Counted from the stretch's first letter, positions 22,320 through 34,271 are shown. The stretch is DNA of 64,000 nt from Paragonimus skrjabini miyazakii (GCA_014338405.1 JTDE01021449.1:1-64000), one strand, 5' to 3'. The notes: generated by a model from the letters alone, not told the origin. Numbers and translations: made by a program.

Positions 22320-23150
22320 TTGTTTATTCAATGCATTTTGCTGACTGTCAATTAGTCAGGCTTTCCACTCATAGAGATTCCGATTGTACACTAAACCATG
22401 TGTTAACTGGTGTATTTCCGGTCGATAATACTTTGAAAACAATCACGCGACCCCAAGTGACCTTGAAGGACTTTATATGGGATAGCATCTCTTTTAAGCT
22501 GAAATATAAGACATTCATCTCAAAAGTGAAACATTATTCATTTCTACGAGTAATCTTTATTAGGGAGGCTACATTCACCTTTATCATCATATAAATTGAT
22601 GGAAAATATCACTAACAATGAGCTACGGTACAGCTACCAAAAAATATTTCTGTTGAATAGAACGGACAAAATGTCACACTTTCTTACTTTCCGTGTGTTC
22701 TATCAAATTCTTTACCAACTGTGGATTGCACGTTGAGCATTATGGATTTAAAGCTTTGTTCTAAAAGGATCGCGAACAATTTGGACATGAACACGTATTT
22801 CCGTCATTTTGGTTTCTGTAGCTAGCCTTCCTGTAAATCGACCACATAATCGGGTGACGCAAAAATTCGGTTTAGTTGACTTATCAACAGTTTTAGAATT
22901 CCTTCCTGTTCTATGAATAATACGCAATTTTTAAAAGACGGTGCGGCGAAGAACCTGGTTTTTGGTAGGTCATCATCAAGCCAAATATATAACCCTAATC
23001 TTGAACGCTACTTAGGCCAGTGCAAGAGTGTGCATAACAGTAGTTTCTCTTGCTTATACACAAGCCAAGTTTACGTTTCCAAGTTTGTTACTCAAGTTTC
23101 AGCAGTTCAGACCGATGCCACCTTAAGTAAACGGTAGTTATACTCAAACT
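22320..23150. other. Upstream region of the 862-codon gene, otherwise unannotated
   Basis: This is the 5' flank (minus strand) of the gene ending at 22318. No clear TATA box or upstream exon was recognised, and no transposon motif is visible. Confidence 0.35.
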
Positions 23151-23159
23151 TAACATGAT

Positions 23160-23455
23160 TATGTTACTAATAAGTCGTTTGGCAGATGTATTATTTCAGA
23201 TGAAACCCAATTGCGAAAAGCCAGGACTTCGGCTGAATTCGAACCAGCGACAGAAGCACCATGCCTCAACGCGGCAAGCGCTCAATCAGCTGAGCTACGA
23301 AGCCACGTCAGGAGCTCGGAAATTTCACATTTGAACGCGGTTATCCACCCGTCCCACTGTCTCATATGGAATCCACCAAATGATCCAGGGATCGACTGCC
23401 CCGGCAGGATTTCTCGAACAGTTCACGCTAGAATCCATCAACGCCACTGCTGAGC
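23160..23455 (-). repeat. SINE2 copy, nearly complete
   Basis: On the minus strand the order is head (about 23455-23310), tRNA-like region, then tail. The tRNA-like part has an acceptor-like ggcttcg paired with cgaagtc, D-arm gctcagctgattgagc, and B box ggttcgaattc. The body ends gggtttcatctgaaat. The tail (acatctgccaaacgacttattagtaa) is at 23160-23185. These are internal pol III promoter features of a tRNA-derived SINE. It is one of the best preserved copies. Confidence 0.82.
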
Positions 23456-23459
23456 ATCA

Positions 23460-24360
23460 TTGGCTATCTTCTGGTCAGTTGCAAACGGCGTGCTTCACAG
23501 GGATGTTTGTTGTCCCGGTAATCGCCAGTAATGAGCTTCAATTTCATAAATACCATTTGTAAAATATGTTAATTGTGTGCGATGCAAGTTCGTGATGTAG
23601 CCTAACCTAGTTTTTCATTCCGTATCTTCCCAATGAAGATCAGGAAATTATCGTGCACAAGAGTGTGGAACGCAGGAATATGAGTATTGACGAGATGTTC
23701 AGACAAAACAGTTGTGCAAACATAAGGATCCGTCGACAGGTCAGTGTGAAGATGTGATGACGATGCGAACGCCACACAAGTTCGGAGTAATACAACTCTG
23801 TATAAACAACTGGCGAATGATTTCCTGAAAAGGAACTACGTTAGAAACAATTTTTGCTGTTGCCGTCGTTGCTACCGATGATTATGAAGAACACACGCTT
23901 AATGGAATAAACAGAGTGATATCGTCGTTATTAAGGTTGTTCCAATTACCTTATTTTTGCTGGATTACTTTTACTAGTCTACTCACTAACTTAACAGTTC
24001 TATATATAGTTCTATCGAGTTTTGCATATCGCCTGAAAAAGACCAGAAAATTGGACGACTTAGTGGAACGTGGAAGACGGGTAAGCCTATGGTTTTCTAA
24101 TGAAAACTTTGAAAGCACTAAAAATGCACTGAGTTGATATTACAGATTACAGGCAGTAGGCCCCCACTAACAACCACACTTTGCGAACACAGGAAACTTG
24201 AACACCCCTGGCAATTCCGTTGACATATTTGTTGGGAACGGGCTACTTTTTCGAAGTGCAAAACAACCAGAAAGCACACAAGCATTATCCACCCTTCTTT
24301 CAACAACAGCCGGACGTTCCTTCGACGCCACAAATGGACGATGACAGTATGTGCCCTTGT
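23460..24360. other. Unannotated stretch
   Basis: No domain or repeat is recognised. A 73-codon plus-strand frame with hydrophobic start (23916-24137) has no other support. Confidence 0.35.
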
Positions 24361-24363
24361 TAT

Positions 24364-25073
24364 CATATATATATATTCAATCTTGGGTGGCACCCCTGAC
24401 TGCATTGCCTTGAGCTGCCATTCAGTCGGCGCGTTTAATCACCCCTCCGTGGTGCCGAGTGGGTGCTGTCGGTGCAAATCTTGACTGGCTGAGAGCTCAG
24501 CAACTCCAGATGGAGCCAACCACTCCACCTGGTTTCAACGTACTGGTTACATCCGATCAAGATAATGAAATTACCGCCAGCATCTCCGTGCAGGCAACTA
24601 CCAGTACACAGGATAGGCGAGCGGAGTACACTTGTTCAGAATGTGGCCAGATTTGCAAATCGAACGCTGGTTTATCGGCGTATACTCGTAAGCATGGACG
24701 CAGGAATGGTCCAGAGCCGGAAGTGGAAACTCAACCTGTCACAATCTTTGACTGTGCCAACTGTGACTGCAGCTTCCCACCAAAATTAGTCTCAGTCAAC
24801 ACAGAAGGCATGCATCCCGTCAAACACAACAATGAGAAACCCGTGTCCATGAAAACCGTCGAATCAAATTGGTCTCAGCAAGAATCGGCTTCTTTTATTA
24901 GATGTGCCGATGCACTGGTTTCGCCATGCCCTACTCGACGCGAACTTCATCATTGGCTCCTGTCACATTTCCCAGGTCGTACACTGGAGAGCATTCGGAC
25001 TCGTCTGTATGCGCTGAATTGGCAAAGGAATACTGTCCCCGTTGTTGATCCAACCAACCGCCTCTCAAACTAA
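24364..25073 (+). pseudogene. 5' fragment of an R2/NeSL-like site-specific non-LTR retrotransposon
   Basis: The open frame at 24459-25073 begins at a non-ATG codon; the first ATG in frame is at MEPTTPPGF. It encodes two CCHH-type fingers. The first, YTCSECGQ...AYTRKH, has Tyr in place of the first His. The second, FDCANCDCSFPPKL...GMH, has Thr in that place. A Myb-like segment follows (NWSQQESASF...SHFPGRTLESIRTRLYALNW). Zinc fingers followed by a Myb motif are typical of the N-terminus of R2-clade/NeSL-like elements. No RT or endonuclease follows: a stop at 25073 leads into repeat B. The 5' untranslated part starts right after an (AT)n run and is repeated at 26222. Confidence 0.68.
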
Positions 25074-25114
25074 CAGGACATCGGACATTGGGTCCCAAGC
25101 TGCAGATCACTCCG

Positions 25115-25430
25115 AGTGTTGTGAGCCCAGAACACGGATGGCGCAAAGGTTGTTTATTTAGGAAACAAACACATGTTAGGTGTTCAAACAGGACAAGAAA
25201 CAAAAACATTCGTCTGCATATGGCAATCGTCCTAGAAGGTCCCGGCTGCCACAGACGCCAACGCTCAGTTCCTTTACGTACCAAGAACCATTTCATGCGA
25301 TGCTGCACTGCGATGTCTCTTATTTTTTCTGCGGCTACTTCAATGTCAAAATCTATGCTCTGTCCCTCACTACTGAATAGTGGTGGTGTGAGTAGTATCT
25401 TACGATCGCAATTTGCGCTATACAGTCTTC
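25115..25430. repeat. Dispersed repeat B, copy 4
   Basis: It begins gttgtgagcccagaac. Blocks shared with 13716 include acggatggcgcaaagg, gtcccggctgccacagac, ttacgtaccaagaaccat, actactgaatag and gtgtgagtagtat. It directly abuts the R2/NeSL-like fragment and may have truncated it. Confidence 0.72.
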
Positions 25431-25434
25431 GAGG

Positions 25435-26218
25435 AGCTGTGAGTACCAAAGGCGAACTCGTTTATCAAACCCGATGTGATCGCGGTCCCTAAGGGCGCCG
25501 GCGTGGCTCTTGACGTCGGCATGGTAGATGACTACCGAAGCCAACTTGCCTGGACGGACAAGGTCGTTGACTAAAGAACCGACTCTCATAAAGCTGCCAT
25601 TCAATCAGTCTTTCATACTTTGGGCTGTGATGTGAACTCTGTTTCTCATCCAATTGTGATCATCTTCTTTTCGTAGTATTATTTTTCCCTCTTCTTCCAT
25701 TCTTCTTCAACTGGGACTGCCCTCCTACGCAGTCACAGATTCATGTCTACTGACTGTTCTAGGTTCCCTAAAAACCTACGACGCATTTATGCGAAGAACC
25801 TGGCGTTAACTGTTTCCAACTCTCTGACAGTTGTCTCACTATGAAGGACATTTTTCTATCTGGATGCGTGAACCTTGACTGTGATAGCACCCCTGTACCC
25901 TGAAGAGCTTTTGATTTTGTGAGATTGAAGGTTTGGCTTATTTTTTCTTTAATTATTTCTTCGTGTATTTTTTTCTATTCTCAAATCTGTTTGTTACATA
26001 CTGCACAAGTCATTTTTTGTTTGATGACTGAACTATTAAAGCTCGCCACTCTTTCGAGAGGACTCGTTAACTGTTCAGTGTTGCTAACTATGCAGCGTTC
26101 CATATTTGACAGACAGCTTGTTTTCACATTCACTTTTTTACATATTTGCTGCTTATTTTTGGTGTCACCGTTCGTTTTTCCCTTGAACGAAGAGGTGTAT
26201 ATTGCCTTTCAAAATAAA
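25435..26218. other. Unannotated stretch
   Basis: A 122-codon plus-strand frame at 25919-26287 is strongly hydrophobic and crosses an (AT)n run; I regard it as chance or a decayed transposon. No domain is recognised. Confidence 0.3.
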
Positions 26219-26221
26219 CGA

Positions 26222-26282
26222 CTATATATATATATAATCTTGATTGGCACCCTTGAGTCCATTGCCTTGAACTGCCATTGTA
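26222..26282 (+). repeat. Second copy of the R2/NeSL-like 5' segment, next to (AT)n
   Basis: About 60 bases match 24364-24422: an alternating AT run, then aatcttg, ggcacccyt, attgccttga and ctgccatt. The match ends abruptly after ctgccatt, so only the 5' edge is present. Confidence 0.55.
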
Positions 26283-26424
26283 AATGAAAGTAATCCACGA
26301 AGTGGCAGACTGATAAATAGGTAGTATGTATGAGTAAGAAATACTGAGCAAATTTAGTGAGTGTTTCGAGATGGTACTGTGTAGTGATCGTACTTGTGGG
26401 ACTCATTGTTAGCCTGAAAGCAGT

Positions 26425-26715
26425 AGAAGTAGATCAGGGACTGTGGATGTATTTACAAGTTCATCCAGCCATATACTTTTATGGATGATGATGCATAAAG
26501 CAATTGGTTAGACGACGTGAAGCAGTGTTGCACCAATATAATGACGTTTTTCAGCTGTATGAATATTGGAGGGCTCTCCTGGTTGGCAGCTGAAGGACCA
26601 ACAGTATCAGGACAATCAGTACACACATGGTTGTTTGTAGTCCTGTCGTTGTGGTTGGTGGACTTGAAACTATAGCATGTTATGATCTGCATCGTATCAC
26701 GCACTTAGTTGCTTG
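26425..26715. repeat. Dispersed repeat C, copy 2
   Basis: It aligns with 345-655 along its length, with shared blocks gggctgtgga/ggactgtgga, actttatggat/acttttatggat, gcataaagca and gtcctgtcgttgtggttggt. The overlapping minus-strand frame 26453-26704 carries no known motif. Confidence 0.6.
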
Positions 26716-27139
26716 TCTTCGTTTGTTCAATCACCTGATTCTCATCCGGTGGGACAGCAGTGATGTCATCACGGGCGATGATGCGGAATAGCTGATGTCA
26801 CTGCACTTGATAGTTGTGGCAGCGGACAGAACAATAATACATGGGGGACCGCACCAACTATTTTACACGATTAGACAGACGAAGTCAGTAGTAGAGCACA
26901 GAAACGAAAAAGCCGCCTTCTCAGGACGAACTACTCGTGACTGCGTTGACCAGTTTTTATCTAACGAAATAGTCTTCGGGATTTTGTATCTAGTTAGATG
27001 AAGCTGCAAAGATTAAGCGAACGTCAAGATTCAAGGGATTCACCTGAATCTGCTGGATGGTGCAATCAGTATTGATAACCCGGTCGATTTCAGTGGGCGA
27101 GAGAGCGCGTTGAAGTCTACTGAGTGGAACAGAAATCAA

Positions 27140-27228
27140 ACTACATTTTGAACATCACTCACAGTTGATCGCAACCGTCATATTTCCACAGACTTTCTAG
27201 TAAGTCTCTTATGAAAAGAGGCATGAAA
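27140..27228 (-). repeat. SINE1 fragment, diverged
   Basis: The minus strand carries the SINE1 3' body: ttgaacatcactcacagttg, gatcgcaaccgtca and ccacagactttct on the plus strand match the inverted SINE1 consensus with several changes. The tRNA-like part is absent. Confidence 0.6.
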
Positions 27229-27469
27229 ACAAACTACTACCTATCAAGCATACAGGAAACATAATAACGTACTCACCAGATATTGACTAGCTAACACTGA
27301 CAAGGAGAGGTCATGAATATATTTGTACTACCATAATGACTCCAGTTGAGTCAGTTATACGTAGTTATGCACTCTGAGAGACGGTGATCAAGATATTTGA
27401 AGACTTCATTTGGTATCCTTGCAATGCAAGTCAAGTCATCGTTTAAATCTTGGTAGTTCTAGAACCCTG

Positions 27470-28950
27470 GTTTTCCAAGCTGGATATTACCGCACGCTAA
27501 AAGAGTGTTCTCTGCAGGTTAGCTGGTTCACCTGATAATTTGGAACTGTTGAGTTACCTATGGAATAGTTTTCTTCTGTAGGCGGAAGTATATTCGGTAA
27601 GCAAATTTGGGGTTGGTGAAGAATCCAATATACTAACATTGTCCTGTTTAATATGCTGGTGGTGCTTTGTGACGTATCCCAAGTTTACCTATCTTATCTG
27701 GATACGGTGGGAAAGATTATGTTGCAGTCTGAATTGTAGGTTTAACTTGTACCTTCTCAATATGAGTAATTTATTTAACGAAATAAGGACTACAAGCATG
27801 ATTATTTAGCTCAAGATTAAGACCCACTGGAAAATTGAGCGTAATAGCGAAACAGTCCTACAGAATCATTCTAAACATTCCGACGAGGAACCCATACACC
27901 TGCTTGGCTCTTTGGTCACTAATGCAATGTTTAAAGACATACCAAGATCACTTGGGACCACCGTGCCCAAGTTGCTTTCTCGTGTAGTTGTACCCAGTTT
28001 TCACCAGCCAGAAAGTAATCTGTGCAACCCAAATAACGATGGCTCATCACCTTACATTCAACCGTGGTGAAAGGACGGCAGTTTTCTGTGTCCCCGCTGT
28101 GTAGATAATTATTGAACAGATAATTATTATGTAGTCTCTTTTTCAGTCACATTGTTCACTTTAAGTTAAACTTTAATCACCGACATCGGCGGTAAACTAA
28201 CACATTGTGAGATTTCCAGCACAAACAGAATAGGGTGCAGAAGTTCTGGTATGGAACCTTGTGGCACACCATTGAACACATTGCCACTCTGAAAGTGCCT
28301 CGTTCACCTTCGGATCAAAGCGACGATCTTGGAGGTGTGGTCGGTGATTCACATCAGTAGAGAATTTTCTATACTATTATTATGGGGCTTCATTTGGGGC
28401 GTACAGTAAATTACTTAGCCAAAGGTCTTGAATAAGTCTAGAAAGACCACATCAACTGGCTTACCTTCATTAGCCGCCTTCGTCAAATCTATCCAAGCAC
28501 CAAGTAAATTGGTAATCAACGCGAATTCAATTAGAATCCATGTTGACTCTCAGACGTCGGTACAAATCGATTGAAGTACTTTCGTAACCGGTCGTCAGTC
28601 AACCTTCCCATGACCCGTGAGGCAACCGGCAATAAGGCAATCAGCTCTTATTTAGTGAGATCGTTGAGATCACTATCTTTACAGAGGAGTGATAGTATGT
28701 ATTCTTTTCAGGCTTTCGAAGGCTTGCCCCGGTAATTAACGCTTAAAATGTTCACAGAGTCGTCTTGTCAACTACCGCGATTCTTTGGCACTAGAGAACA
28801 GATGAGATCAGGACCTGGGGATTTATTTCCACAATACCTTAATAGTTTTGAGAGCACAATGCGTGACATAAAAATAATTCCTAACTTGACGTCTGTTCCA
28901 TTGGTACTAGATGTGTGGGGCGGTCTGACAAATAACAATAAAAACTAGAC
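27470..28950 (-). pseudogene. CR1/jockey-like non-LTR reverse transcriptase remnant (minus strand)
   Basis: Reading the minus strand from about 28830 gives SPGPDLICSLVPKN, then YRG, VMGRLTDDRLRKYFNRF, TSESQHGF, a VDVVFLDLFKTFG block equivalent to LDFSKAFD, FNGVPQGSIPELLHP and, near 27970, DLGMSLNIALVTKEPSRC. These follow the RT block order of CR1/jockey elements and continue into the C-terminal region. The catalytic FxDD box is not recognisable and there are many stops and shifts. It differs from the copy at 815-1870 in preserved parts. Confidence 0.72.
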
Positions 28951-28954
28951 TCTT

Positions 28955-29190
28955 CCACTTTGTAGTCGGTAGTGCATAAAGTACTGGTAGTGTCTCAAAT
29001 GTCATTGTGTTCAATTTCGGCCCAAATATCACTTATGTAACTTTGTTTTATTTACACTGAAAAGTCCAAATAAACGTTATGCTTAAGGTTGGGAAAAGTT
29101 TTAATTCATCTGTTGTAAGTGAACCTACAACCTACGAACGCGTGAACAGACAACAGAATAATGTAAAGCAGCATTTTCCCGAAACAAATT
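28955..29190. other. Unannotated stretch
   Basis: Left flank of the 85-base inverted repeat; nothing else recognised. Confidence 0.3.
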
Positions 29191-29191
29191 T

Positions 29192-29671
29192 TAGTAGAGC
29201 AGTCATAAACGTAAATGCGCACGATTTATGGCCTGGCAAATTTCTCTGCATATTATCAAGTGCGTACTACAGAACAGGAGATTATAAAGCGGAAAACAGG
29301 GGTCAACTGTGAAACTAGACATATTAGGGAAACACACGGTGGATCTGTTCGCTAATCAAACACTTTCATTGTTACCATGGGAGTGATAAACTAACAAAGG
29401 AGTCTTTCTGCACACACAGAGGGGGACACCAACGTTTCAGAGCAACTGCCTCAGCATATCGTAACAACCGGGGCTTATCAGTTGCGTAAACAACCGAAAA
29501 TGCCTGCATGGGGTCCACCTGGTGATGGCTCTCCAGGAGATGACGAGCGATCGCTGATGCCGGTGGTTTGTGTGGCGGTTGCTGGGTGTTCTGTAGTACG
29601 CACTTGATAATATGCAGAGAAATTTGCCAGGCCATAAATCGTGCGCATTTACGTTTTTGACTGCTCTACTA
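29192..29671. repeat. 85-base inverted repeat pair with 310-base spacer
   Basis: Arms are 29192-29276 and 29587-29671. Reverse-complementing the right arm gives the left arm with a single visible difference (cataaacg versus caaaaacg). The shared core reads gcgcacgatttatggcctgg and ends cgtactacagaaca. As a result a plus-strand frame (29079-29312) and a minus-strand frame (29437-29730) share the peptide VNAHDLWPGKFLCILSSAYY, which might be a genuine duplicated coding piece or a coincidence of the repeat. Confidence 0.85.
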
Positions 29672-29674
29672 ACA

Positions 29675-30420
29675 GAATAATGGTTAACGAAACGGCAGAT
29701 AACGGAACGACGTTCATAGGTAATGAACAACTGACTACGGAGTATGCACGACTAATTCATAACTTCTCAGCCAACCCAACCACCCGAGGCCAACGTATGA
29801 ACAGAAAAAAATTGGCCTCCGGACAGAGCATTTTCTGCATCACTCAGTCCGAAGACGGTATGGTCACAAACTAGATCATATTTAAAGGGCTTGTGGTCAG
29901 TCAGAAAACAGAGTCAGAAAGTGGACCAGACAAAGATCCATACAGTACAGTGATGCCTCAGTTAGAAGAGGAGCGTGTGGGTGGGATGCCAGAAATAGGC
30001 ACAAAGATTGAGAACGCTCGTGAAGGGCCAAGCGGCACATGACCGTGCCGATTACGAAGGTCACTTCAAGCAGTAAAGGGTTAAGCCATTCCAATGGCAA
30101 ATAAAACGGTATTTTTGGGGAATTGGTTTCTTACCTGACATAATAACGTAAATGGGTGAAGAACTGTCATGATGAAATAGGATGGGAGTGGGCAAAAAAC
30201 ACTTTTTAGTTTAGTCGGGTTTACCCGACTGACTATAACATGTGAAGCTCGGTGTTAACTACTTGGAGGTACTTGTAGCACAAACTACACTTGAAAATAA
30301 CTTTTGGCCGGTAACCTGAAAAGTGTGCAGATCGATGACCTGGCAATAAATCCACGCACACTCTCCTTGTTGGGAGTTGGAATGCACCTCGGGTCTGCAG
30401 AAATACTCAGACAGTCCAGC
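29675..30420. other. Unannotated stretch
   Basis: No domain or repeat is recognised; frames are short. Confidence 0.3.
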
Positions 30421-30424
30421 ACAG

Positions 30425-30705
30425 ATGAACAATCACACTATACTACTCGTTAGTAATCAGGCGGAAGTACTTATTTAAGTACAGAAGTACCTGAGGAAAA
30501 ATACAAGAAGAAACATTGCAGTACACTCCGTCAACAATTGGTGTTTTCCATTTAACAGCTTGATACTGACATCCGCGGCGTCCAGGGATTGGTGTTATGT
30601 GCAAATGAATGTTTTGTCTGCTGCAGTATTAAAACGTACCCCATGTGCTGATATTTCTGAGTAACCAATCCTTGAATCATCCGTGGTCATGACTCACAGT
30701 GCCAG
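30425..30705. repeat. Dispersed repeat D, copy 2
   Basis: It matches 15080-15360: tcacactatactactcgt, aaaatacaagaagaaacatt, ggtgttttccat and tgttatgtgcaaatgaat. Class unknown. Confidence 0.62.
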
Positions 30706-31089
30706 TGATTCTTTCTTAGTTTACTGATTTATTGGTGCAACGTTGAGTTATCATACCTTACAACCTCACATTTGGTAGAATACATGAGTGTGTTTGGTTG
30801 CTTACACATACTTTAAGAGCTAGTGATATGCCCCCATTTAGCTGGTCACCATAATGTGCATTTAACCTATTGCAAATAATCACATCACTGTAGTTCTGAG
30901 CTGAGGTTAAGAATGCTTCACCACAATCATCTGTGTCATTGATTAATCTAAAAAATCGACCAGCGAACGCTGAATTGGTTACCTTGAAGTGCAATTTGGG
31001 GGAGACGTTTGTTATTGATAAATGGACTGAGAATGACACAATGTTACGAGCAAGTTGTAATACTCTACGTTTCAACCACCTCGGGTGGC

Positions 31090-32560
31090 CTTCCTCAGGA
31101 GTGTTGTAATCGATATCACACTACCAAAGGAACAGAGGTCATGTGAGATTTACCGTGGTTAGGTCAATCTGCGCTGCATCTGAACAGATTGGTCTGATCC
31201 TTTGCCCATTAGGTTGGGGTGAGACTGATGTGTCTGGTGTTGTTTATCCACTCACGCCGCACTGCAGACTGGGATTTGCTATCATTGCGATTAACACAAG
31301 CGTGTTGTGTGTAAATAGTGAGAGATTCAGCGCAGCATCGTTCCGCATAGGAAGGCAGATCCTTGTGAATCACTCGAGCTTGGTCAAAACCTCCGTTGTG
31401 ACTCTCTGACAGCGCATGTAGTGCGATGGCCGAATCCTTCTCTAGCTTTTGAAGTTGATATGCATCTTTAGAAGGAAACCTCGTGTGCCTGTTGTGTTCA
31501 GCAACACGTACTGCTCGTGTTGTCTGCTCGTATGTTCAATTTAGCTGGCATTGAAATCACCGTACTGGATTTCATTAACGTAGTCTGTCTGGTCGCTCAT
31601 AGAAACTGGATCTTTGGGATGTATCACCAGTTGTTCTAGGATATTATCTAACCGAAATACGACCCAGATAGCGTACTCAGAAATAATGGAACAAATTTTT
31701 CCAGATGTTCGTACACGATACGGTATTTGCCTAGTAGACTTCAAGGTTCTGGTCGTTTAGGCCTTCTCCTTAGTTGATTTTCACTTAATCATCTTCTCAG
31801 TAAATGCGTTTGGATATTTACTAGCGGCTAGTATTTCTTTAATATGAGAAATTTCTGTTGTTTTGGAGAGTTCAGTGGTGCAAATCTTATTGGCTCTATT
31901 GATGAGTGATCGGATGATTGTTCTCTTTGTACCGATTGGATGCAACGAGTTCAAATTGAGATACCGACCAGAATGGGTTGGTTTGTGGTACACAGAAACC
32001 TGAAAACTCTGTTGCTCGTCAACTTTGACTAGACAGTCTTCAAAAGTAAGTGAGCGTTCATCGGTTTCAGTTTCTAATGTGAATACATTGCGGTTGCATT
32101 TTGAGTTAAGAAACTGTAGGAATTAATCGTGAGAGGTACGTTTCATGATTACTAATGTCTCATCTACATACCACCATCAAATTCATGAAGGGCAAATAAA
32201 TTGACCTATCGCTTGTGTTTCTAGATATCCAAGGAAAAGATTGGTTACTGCAGGTGCAACAGGAGAATCCATAGCTACACCGTCAGTTTGCTTGTATAAT
32301 TTTTTGTTGAATTTGAGGCATTTGTTAGATCAGCTTCTGGATTATTCACTACAGATGGATTTTAATACAGAACTGGGAATCCTCACGAGCTGTAATTTCA
32401 AAGTGAGAACTAATATGTTCGGTATCTTATCTGATGTTGTTAAGCCTATACGTAAATACACAAGGTTGTTTGTACTGATTACAGTACGGTGTATGAAAAC
32501 GAATAGTGTTATTTGTGCACAACGAAGATAACCGGAGATGATGAGTTCCAAGGGAAACAG
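31090..32560 (-). mobile_element. Penelope-like element: reverse transcriptase plus GIY-YIG endonuclease, degenerate
   Basis: On the minus strand, NKCLKFNKKLYKQTDGVAMD and SPVAPAVTNLFLGYLE match the Penelope RT palm. WWYVDETLVI stands where YVDD-type catalytic residues occur, so the second Asp reads Glu. TLETETDERSLTFEDCLVKV and VYHKPTHSGRYLNLNSLHP match the RT C-terminal region. A linker (VIHPKDPVSMSDQTDYVNEI) leads to a damaged GIY-YIG start: S-stop-IEHTSRQ where SYIG-x-TGR is expected. In a shifted frame RVAEHNRHTR, LEKDSAIALHAL and YAERCCAESLTIY follow the endonuclease pattern. The 3' end near 31090 has a ctcctgaggaaggccacccg block. Stops and shifts make it inactive. Confidence 0.87.
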
Positions 32561-32564
32561 GCAA

Positions 32565-33430
32565 CAAGGTTCTTGCTGGAAAGAAAAAGCGAAAAACCTA
32601 AGATGTCATGATTTGTGTAGTCACGGGACAAAATATCCAGCGGTTGTTTTGTTGCAGTCCTATCCTCTTGTTAAAGGACGTTGCACACAGTTGTTTATGG
32701 CCTAACGAACACTACTACTGTATGTGAGTTACGACAATGTGCGTACCCAGAAATGTCCGTTTACATCAATATGTTCAGCAGTGGGTTAGACATTCTCAAA
32801 TTTATTGTCAAACTAACAATGCATGACCATCGCCATCTCGGCCTGATCGCCATCATTTTAAATCTAGTGTAAAACTAGAATACAAATACATCCTGAGCCG
32901 AATATTCTGTGTTGGACGTCACCAAGAAAGCATAACCGTTCGGCAGGATAATTTTTTTTACTGGCATTCAGGTTGCAGTCCCTTTAATAACCAGTTTCAC
33001 AAGAGTCACTTAGTGAACGGCTAGTCAGACGAGTTTCTTACCGGTTCATCTACGTAGATCACGTGTCCCATAGAGAAAAATGATATGAAACTTTAAATGG
33101 GTTGTGTGAACCACACTGCCCCGCTAACGGCCGAAAACCTGAGGTAGGCCATTCTGAACGCGCGTAAATGCATATCGACAGCCTAATTGATCACACATCA
33201 GCTGATAATTTTGAACCATTAGGCCTGGGCAAGGAATTATGCTATACTCCGAAACTTCTCGTATTTTTGCTGATTGTCAGTCTATTCTCTTTCATCGTGG
33301 TGAAGTGATTAATGAAATGGAACATAATAACACAACGACACACGTAATTTCATTCGCCGAAAAATCTTACTCCGTGTAAATATATTCCCGGTCATCTAGT
33401 CCACTTTAAAAATGCCACTAAATACTTAGT
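32565..33430. other. Unannotated stretch
   Basis: This may include the 5' part of the Penelope-like element, but no motif is recognised beyond 32560. Confidence 0.3.
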
Positions 33431-33434
33431 CAAG

Positions 33435-33524
33435 ATGACTGTTAATGGTCGAGAATCAAAGAACATGAGACGGGAAACTGTGCGAGAAGAATCGGTCCAT
33501 TCACAAACAGAGCGGAACCTCAGA
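33435..33524 (+). CDS. Candidate first coding exon with strong splice donor
   Basis: An ATG at 33435 preceded by an in-frame TAA opens a 30-codon charged stretch (MTVNGRESKNMRRETVREES...). It runs into a textbook donor, gtaagtaa, at 33525. The candidate downstream exon is not evident; the perfect inverted repeat begins 175 bases later. I infer a possible 5' exon of a plus-strand gene but cannot name it. Confidence 0.28.
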
Positions 33525-33699
33525 GTAAGTAATTTTATATGAAATTGTGAGTAGTCACTACTATGTTTCGTAGTTCGACTTCAGTAAAAAGTCGTTTTAA
33601 TCTACAGGGGTTGTTTTATTTATTTATTTGGGTAAGTTCATTAAAATGCACCAATACAGTGAAATAAAATAAACAATATCTGTCGATTGTCCCGACACT

Positions 33700-34271
33700 A
33701 AAATCCGGGGTCCACATCACAGGGCTTACCGAAAGGCCACTCCCCCTAACCGAGTCAGGTGAGCGAACCGACAAAACACATCGCTGAAACCACAGCCAGA
33801 TTAGCTGGCTGTGGGTGAGGGGGTGTACATGAACGTCTAGTGAAGTTGCTCAACCCCATCTAACAAGTGTTTTGGCCACCACGGTCCACGAGCAAAAATA
33901 CCAGGCTGTTCACACACTTCTCTGTAACCTGCTCAACGCTTGAAAGGCAATGCTGGACTGGGAACAAGCCGGTGAGTGCAAACGGACAAAGTAAAAATAC
34001 GATATTTTCATCACGACAGCTTTTTCACAGAAGATAGATAACAAAAGCTGCATTCACGAATGAATCAAAACTTAACAAGTTTTCCGTAGAATCTGAGGCA
34101 CGTCATGCTGACTTAACGCGTCGTTTGTAGATGCTGACGTGACGTATTATAGCCATGCTATGAAAACAAAAAGCTTTGCTTGGCCCTTTTCACCCTTGTG
34201 GCTTCGCTACTCAGTCGTGTCGTTCTGCTTTTTGTCAACATGTCTTAGCCGGCCATTTTATCCTTGATGAA
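33700..34271. repeat. Left arm of perfect 572-bp inverted repeat
   Basis: Line-by-line comparison with the reverse complement of 34699-35270 shows no mismatch and no indel over 572 bases. The outer edge is aaaatccgggg; just outside it the flanks differ but keep a few matching bases (gacact versus ggcacc). The inner edge is tccttgatgaa. The arm contains a smaller hairpin (cacagccagattagctggctgtg, about 33790-33812). No coding domain was seen. Confidence 0.97.

Noticed and set aside
33790..33812. Small hairpin in the 572-base arm as a rho-independent terminator
   Set aside because: The organism is a eukaryote and no U-tract follows; it is simply a local inverted repeat.
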